Part shown: one piece after another, positions 61,421 to 64,000 of the stretch | Layout of the letters: each line of letters begins with the position of its first letter | How positions within the stretch are numbered: the first letter of the stretch is position 1 | DNA from: Allolobophora icterica | Taxonomy: Eukaryota > Annelida > Clitellata > Crassiclitellata > Lumbricidae | DNA length: 64,000 nucleotides | Assembly: GCA_963556255.1 (NCBI GenBank) | Contig: OY744611.1 | Span: 34,454,336 to 34,518,335, forward strand | Reading direction: 5' to 3' | The notes under the pieces: generated by a model | What the model saw: the letters and a program-made list of their open reading frames with translations, nothing else | The model's database searches: none | What the model was told of the DNA's origin: nothing | Position numbers and translations under genes: made by a program

Positions 61421-64000
61421 ACTGAAGTCCTGTTGGATCTGTGTATGTGTCTGATCTCTGTCCATCTGCCTTTGCTATTGAGAAGTTAATTACTTTGTTG
61501 TCATATTACATGTGCAGTGGTGCTCTCGTTATATGTGGTCTCATCTAAATGTACTCAAGTGACCACACACATGCCTAAGACTATGACCTCATAATATATG
61601 TACATACACATTGTGACACTATTATTACTATTGTTGTTATATTGTATTTATTATGCACAAGGTGAGTAAATCAGAATATTGGGTGCAAAGCATTTATGAG
61701 TATCTGCTCAATGTCCCAATGCAGTGATCGTCTCAGGCAGGCTTGAACTCATATTCTCCATGTTGCAGGCCCAGCAGTCTAAACGCTTGACCGCCATACC
61801 CCATAAATCATTTGGCTACGGTGCCTTACACATATGCATTATAATGTGCATTCTTCAGGTACCATTGTGACTCTGACTTGGCCTTGCCTGCACGACGGTC
61901 ACCTATTCGGCATTGTTGGCATCGACATTCATGCAGGGGACGTCCTCGAACCGGCTACCTACTACACCGAGGACAACAGCTATGCCATTGTCCTCAACAG
62001 TCGAGGTTAGAGGACAAGCCAAAAAAATTAAATTGCCAATTTAGAGGTAGATTTTAAAATTAAATTTAAGGTAGATCAAATAAAGTTATATTATGTTAAT
62101 AGTAAATTAAAGTATTAAACGTAACTTAAACCAAACAAAGATAAAATTAGAGGTGGATTAAATTAGAGGTGTATTTAGTTAGAAATAAAATAAATTACAA
62201 ATTAAAGGTAATTAAATTAAAAGTATTTACATTTAAATATATTAAGGTAGATTAACATCTAAATAATAATAATTACAGTAAGGATAATAACGATTATATA
62301 GTCTCTCTCATGGTTAGTTCAAAATACACAAGAATTTCAGGAATTTGGCGCGATAGAACTTACTTTGAATAAGATTATATTAAGATTAGATTCTTGTATG
62401 ATCAGGTTATGTGATGGTTCACCCATCGCTTGATCGACCAATCCTCAGTTCGATCCAACCGATGTTTGCTCATCTTGTTCATTTTGAAAATATTCCCGGA
62501 CTGGAAGACCTACAGAAACGTATGATCAGGTATTTAACGATTAACTTTTATTTAACTTATTTAGTGATTCCATTTAGTAAAATTTATTAAGTTGTTTGTC
62601 AAATAATTTGTAAATTGACATTTCGTGGATTCATTTTTTAAATATATATATATATTAATTGCTTATTTAGTGTAATTAATGATCTTGGTAGTTGTGGGGG
62701 GGGGGGGGCGATGGGAGTGGTGGTCAGGTGTGACTAGCTTATATAATAATCACATTCAGTAAAACAGTAATGCTTAATAATAATTATAATAATAACATTA
62801 AAAGTTATGTTATTATATTAGCAAATAATGTTTGCTTTCACCTTGTCAGTTCTTGAAGAGGTGTGATTCTGTAATCTGTGGACCCCATATAAAATCCAAA
62901 AGGATCATAATTACTTTGATAAAAAGTTTTAAAATATCATTATGATACTAAAATTTAAAATACTTTACTTGCATCAGCACAGAAACTAAATACTGTCCAT
63001 GGTATTTGTAATACTCAAGGATCAGATATTAAATATATTGAATATTTAAAGATATTGTAATATATTCAGGGATCAGGTATTAAAAATAATATTTGTACTT
63101 TCTCTTTTTCTGCTTAAGTGAGTCGGTTGGCAAGGAGACTGTAGTCATCCGGTTCCCAGGTAACAGTAGTATCTCCACCTCTTCCATCCACAGCAATGGC
63201 CTGCAAGATCCTTCTGCCTCTGTATCCGTGAGTTACCTGTGGCAACACATCTCCGTTGACCAATCTGGCCGAACTGTCTTCATCGCTGTTATCAAAGTTT
63301 TCCAGGAAACGAGCCGAGATCTAAAACCAAGCACTGGTGGGAATAAGAATCAGATCCAATCTAATGTTATTATTAATTTTGGTGTTTTTTTTTATTTTGT
63401 CACCTGAGAAAGACATGATCAAGATTTTTAAAGGTGTGTGGAGCATATAAAAAAGAGTATCTGGAACGGCTGCATCTCGTCAGAGCAATTTCTCTGAGTT
63501 TATTGTTATTACTGTTGATTGTTTACCACTATAATTTAAAAATGCTGATACTACAACAATTCCTTTAACTGTTGATAGTTTTACTCTTTTGATAGTTTTA
63601 CTCTTACTGTCATCATTATTATGATCGTCATCATTGTAGTTGTTGTTTTTATTATTATTTATTGTAAGTAATATACCTAATTTTGCTGTTAACTTGCCAT
63701 GTTCTGTTTTGTCAGCTTTGAACGACCCCCTTCTGATCTACCATCGACTCGATCTTCTGCCAACGGAGAACAACTGCATGCATCTGAAGCATTTGGCAAC
63801 ATTTGGTGAGATGATTTTTATCATGAAAATGGTTTGCATTTTGATCAAGATGTTTCCAGAACAATTGTGAGATGATCGTGGGACTGATCATAGTTTTGGT
63901 CATGATGGCAGAACTACATAAATTAAAAAATGAAGAAAATAATTCACATAATTTTGTTAGATCAAAGTTTTTTGCTGTTAGCACCACATAAGAGGCATAG
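47030..64000 (+). CDS. CACHD1: CACHD1 (VWA and Cache domain-containing protein 1), 5' fifteen exons, continues past window
   Basis: Type I membrane protein related to calcium-channel alpha2delta subunits; the vertebrate protein modulates voltage-gated calcium channels. Exons: 47030-47326, 53198-53260, 53581-53729, 54405-54514, 55186-55330, 56260-56404, 57673-57808, 58180-58275, 58662-58799, 58988-59088, 59436-59562, 61859-62005, 62406-62529, 63119-63336, 63716-63805; phases all agree, about 695 residues. A signal peptide spans about residues 8-23 (LQTILVLIVVFGGA). Matches to human: DEIGITTMQ, ECCNIPNADLK, VFNPGRNL, IKWQYFLSTEGI and FPAHNF. The VWA starts near residue 267 with IVIVIDQGSSLS. 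Next come FLQDVADQNFTKY, the first Cache region (LFGIVGIDI, GYVMVHPSL, HFENIPGLEDL) and LLIYHRLDLL. The second Cache region, transmembrane segment and tail are off-window. Confidence 0.94.
47695..48070. mobile_element. hAT-like MITE with exact 8-bp TSD
   Basis: The element at 47703-48062 (360 bp) has ends CAGTGCTGTCCAACC and GGTTGGACAGCACTG, perfect inverted repeats. GTGTATGC is duplicated at 47695-47702 and 48063-48070. GGCCCGCGG words lie near both ends. No transposase. Confidence 0.94.
48440..48850. mobile_element. Palindromic hAT-like element
   Basis: Ends CAGAGCTGGATTTAGTAG and GTAAATCCGGCCCTG form imperfect inverted repeats; flanks GCCCAATA/GGCCCATA may be a decayed TSD. The left 160 bp matches, inverted, the 17237 and 25264 repeats. 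The rest is a large palindrome (48604-48820). Confidence 0.72.
48604..48820. repeat. Near-perfect inverted repeat, arms about 105 bp, no loop
   Basis: GTATACCTAAGTACCGTAG at 48604 is mirrored by CTACGGTACTTAGGTATAC at 48802-48820. AAAAACTTGAGGGGTGGTGT is mirrored by ACACCACCCCTCAAGTTTTT. The centre is AAGGCCTAGGG near 48712. Only a few mismatches/indels; the transcribed strand would fold into a long hairpin. Confidence 0.93.
49035..49170 (+). mobile_element. LINE 3'-end fragment
   Basis: Reads FREHLKTFLFISGD then GTCGGGAGCGCCTCTGAGTT and GGCACTATATAAATTCTTAA, the same 3' module as the SINEs. Confidence 0.65.
52690..53050 (+). mobile_element. LINE 3' end followed by a SINE-like sequence
   Basis: 52690-52845 reads a LLKTILF-type RT terminus and ends in GGTCGGGAGCACGTCTGATG plus an AGGTGCCCTATAAATACTGA tail. 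52850-53050 has two B-box-like GTGGTTCGATACCC/GTGGCTCGATACCC words 40 bp apart (internal duplication) and GCAGTAAAATGAGCAGGC, a family-B-like body. Confidence 0.6.
53198..53260 (+). CDS. CACHD1: CACHD1 exon 2
   Basis: 63 nt, acceptor TTTTTTCTAG, donor GAG|GTATTT. Encodes GIFDSLGYSDSVPDYSAKLT and a final Glu. Phase 0 at both ends. Confidence 0.88.
53581..53729 (+). CDS. CACHD1: CACHD1 exon 3
   Basis: Acceptor TGATTGTTAG, donor CTCAA|GTAAGA. Encodes LSRHLGTKLSQYLKVLRTSK and, after a linker, LECCNIPNADLK. Confidence 0.9.
53745..53935. repeat. (CTCTGT)n pyrimidine-rich tract
   Basis: CTCTCTGTCT/TCTCACTCTT simple sequence directly after the CACHD1 exon 3 donor. Open frames on both strands are compositional. 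Confidence 0.9.
53990..54290. mobile_element. hAT-like MITE, degraded
   Basis: Ends CATGGATGTCCGGAGG and CTACGGATGCTCAT mirror each other. The interior shares GGATTTTGAAAATATTT and ACAGTCCCAA-type sequence with 27599-27854. The TSD is unclear. Confidence 0.7.
54405..54514 (+). CDS. CACHD1: CACHD1 exon 4
   Basis: Acceptor CAATTTTAG, donor GAAG|GTGAGG. Encodes WDDSYQCQVSQEFSCDLFPS and ends VFNPGRNLTE; cysteine and NPGR positions match vertebrate CACHD1. Confidence 0.9.
54937..55170. repeat. 30-bp minisatellite, about 8 units
   Basis: Units contain ATTCCTATCTGACCTTGAGT, with ACCTTGAGTC at 54951, 54982, 55012, 55042 and 55072. It ends just before the acceptor of CACHD1 exon 5. Confidence 0.9.
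55186..55330 (+). CDS. CACHD1: CACHD1 exon 5
   Basis: Acceptor TTTTTTCCAG, donor CACAG|GTAAGT. Encodes SIKWQYFLSTEGIHNEFPAH and a Cys-containing end with VHDFRHR. Confidence 0.92.
55360..55915. repeat. GGTAAGGTA-type purine-rich degenerate tandem repeat
   Basis: Irregular repeats of GGTAAGGTAAGGTA over roughly 550 bp in CACHD1 intron 5. The strand-complementary pattern CTTACCTTATC occurs at 52150-52440. Each unit resembles a 5' splice site (AAG|GTAAGG). Confidence 0.85.
56260..56404 (+). CDS. CACHD1: CACHD1 exon 6 (start of VWA)
   Basis: Acceptor CTTTTGTAG, donor CGG|GTAAGG. Encodes STIYQRSKNIVIVIDQGSSL and AQLKIAKAIAKHIIYSLNEG. The MIDAS-like motif is D274-Q-G-S-S278. Confidence 0.94.
56483..57173. 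mobile_element. hAT-like MITE with internal 38-bp tandem array
   Basis: The element at 56491-57165 (675 bp) has ends CAGTGGCGTCACTAGGGC and CTCGTGACGCCACTG. Flanks GTCTACAT/ATCTACAT agree at 7 of 8 positions. The interior is about 13-14 units of a 38-bp repeat (AGGAATTCGTCTCTCAAAA and GTGAAGGAC or GTGATGACC). The short relative at 36032 has only three such units. Confidence 0.92.
57673..57808 (+). CDS. CACHD1: CACHD1 exon 7
   Basis: Acceptor TCGAAACAG, donor TCAA|GTAATC. Encodes VAVMSVSSEVRFSRDDSCIL and onward through FHVAFIDLLEKES. The open frame running past 57808 is intronic read-through. Confidence 0.92.
58180..58275 (+). CDS. CACHD1: CACHD1 exon 8
   Basis: Acceptor TTGTTTCAG, donor CAAG|GTAATT. 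Encodes AMNHSLAFSTAFGLIRRSLL, then an acidic SEDEEDSLKQ. Confidence 0.9.
58662..58799 (+). CDS. CACHD1: CACHD1 exon 9
   Basis: Acceptor TTGTTCTCAG, donor GATG|GTAGGT. Encodes DDVLIAYISRGLLSTLAEAK through FINTYAVID. Confidence 0.92.
58988..59088 (+). CDS. CACHD1: CACHD1 exon 10
   Basis: Acceptor TATTTCCAG, donor CGG|GTGAGG. Encodes MKSVMYERTFLQDVADQNFT and ends VVVPIR. Confidence 0.92.
59436..59562 (+). CDS. CACHD1: CACHD1 exon 11
   Basis: Acceptor CTTTTCAAG, donor GTCG|GTAAAG. Encodes RGKATSVMSTRNLGAILGDI and ends LSLPVKDEV. Confidence 0.9.
59573..61233. mobile_element. hAT-like element (1.6 kb) with nested L2-like fragment, exact TSD
   Basis: The element at 59581-61225 has ends CAGTGGCGGCGCGTGGGG and CCACGCGCCGCCACTG. 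GTCAAGGA is duplicated exactly at 59573-59580 and 61226-61233. A GGGCGGC run recurs near both ends. About 60110-60975 is an inserted L2-like 3' fragment. No hAT transposase motif was recognised. Confidence 0.9.
60110..60975 (+). mobile_element. L2-like LINE fragment nested in the hAT-like element
   Basis: TTTGATGCACACATCTCC, ACATTCGTGACCTCCGACGC and TTCTCGACCGCCAGTCACTA match the 21520-22300 part of the large L2-like copy. It reads TAPRLWIDLPSEFRSSSV and LKTEVSPFQ remnants. Confidence 0.83.
61371..61421. repeat. (GATT)n microsatellite
   Basis: Twelve-plus perfect GATT units in CACHD1 intron 11. Confidence 0.95.
61659..61805 (-). mobile_element. Possible tRNA-derived SINE fragment
   Basis: The - strand begins GGGGTATGGCGGTCAAGCG, has a degenerate B box (GAGTTCAAGCC), and continues GATCACTGCATTGGGACAT. 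No second copy was found in the window, so the call is tentative. Confidence 0.5.
61859..62005 (+). CDS. CACHD1: CACHD1 exon 12 (Cache region)
   Basis: Acceptor CATTCTTCAG, donor CGAG|GTTAGA. Encodes TIVTLTWPCLHDGHLFGIVG and YYTEDNSYAIVLNSR, the core of the first Cache fold. Confidence 0.93.
62406..62529 (+). CDS. CACHD1: CACHD1 exon 13
   Basis: Acceptor TATGATCAG, donor ATCAG|GTATTT. Encodes GYVMVHPSLDRPILSSIQPM and HFENIPGLEDLQKRMI. Confidence 0.93.
63119..63336 (+). CDS. CACHD1: CACHD1 exon 14
   Basis: Acceptor TCTGCTTAAG, donor ACTG|GTGGGA. Encodes ESVGKETVVIRFPGNSS, a Ser-rich insert, and VSYLWQHISVDQSGRTVFIA. Confidence 0.9.
63716..63805 (+). CDS. CACHD1: CACHD1 exon 15 (last exon in window)
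   Basis: Acceptor TTTTGTCAG, donor TTTG|GTGAGA. Encodes LNDPLLIYHRLDLLPTENNC and HLKHLATF. Ends phase 1, so the next exon is beyond 64000. Confidence 0.93.

Overview
Eukaryotic, intron-rich nuclear DNA from an invertebrate animal. The four protein genes have vertebrate-like orthologues and phase-consistent exon structures. The dense mix of tRNA-derived SINEs, L2-like and RTE-like LINEs, hAT-type MITEs and GATT/TATG/GACA microsatellites, with many TAGGCCTA-type words, suggests an invertebrate deuterostome. An echinoderm is my weak inference; nothing in the window proves the phylum.

Layout. (1) About 217-11452, + strand: ten C-terminal exons of a PHF2/PHF8 (KDM7-family) histone-lysine demethylase; its PHD and JmjC exons lie upstream of the window. 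An intact antisense RTE/BovB-like LINE (ORF 5885-8941) sits in one intron. (2) About 11453-23700: 3' flank and repeat-rich intergenic DNA with nested MITEs, SINEs and a broken L2-like LINE (18380-22390) that is itself interrupted by two other elements. (3) 23777-29848, + strand: complete two-exon vesicular inhibitory amino acid transporter (SLC32A1/VGAT), loading GABA/glycine into synaptic vesicles. (4) About 29849-38980: intergenic repeats and probably the 3' UTR of the next gene. (5) 45819-38981, - strand: complete six-exon SLC35E1 nucleotide-sugar-transporter-family gene; five of its six exons encode membrane segments. (6) 45820-47029: a 1.2-kb divergent intergenic region holding an inverted repeat and YY1-like motifs. 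(7) 47030 to beyond the window end, + strand: fifteen 5' exons (about 695 residues) of CACHD1, a type I membrane protein related to calcium-channel alpha2delta subunits (signal peptide, VWA, Cache).

The genes do not form an operon or obvious pathway; two (SLC32A1, CACHD1) are neuronal in vertebrates. Every exon join was checked for reading-frame continuity: summed coding lengths are 1674 nt (557 aa plus stop) for the KDM7 part, 1605 nt (534 aa) for SLC32A1, 1176 nt (391 aa) for SLC35E1 and 2086 nt for the CACHD1 part.

No prokaryote-style system, CRISPR array or functional RNA gene was found. The most unusual structures are three copies of a TIR element whose arms are CAAGACC minisatellites and which carries 8-bp target duplications, a second TIR family with G-tract ends and 9-bp duplications, a roughly 100-bp-arm palindrome in CACHD1 intron 1, and a decayed duplicate of SLC35E1 exon 2.
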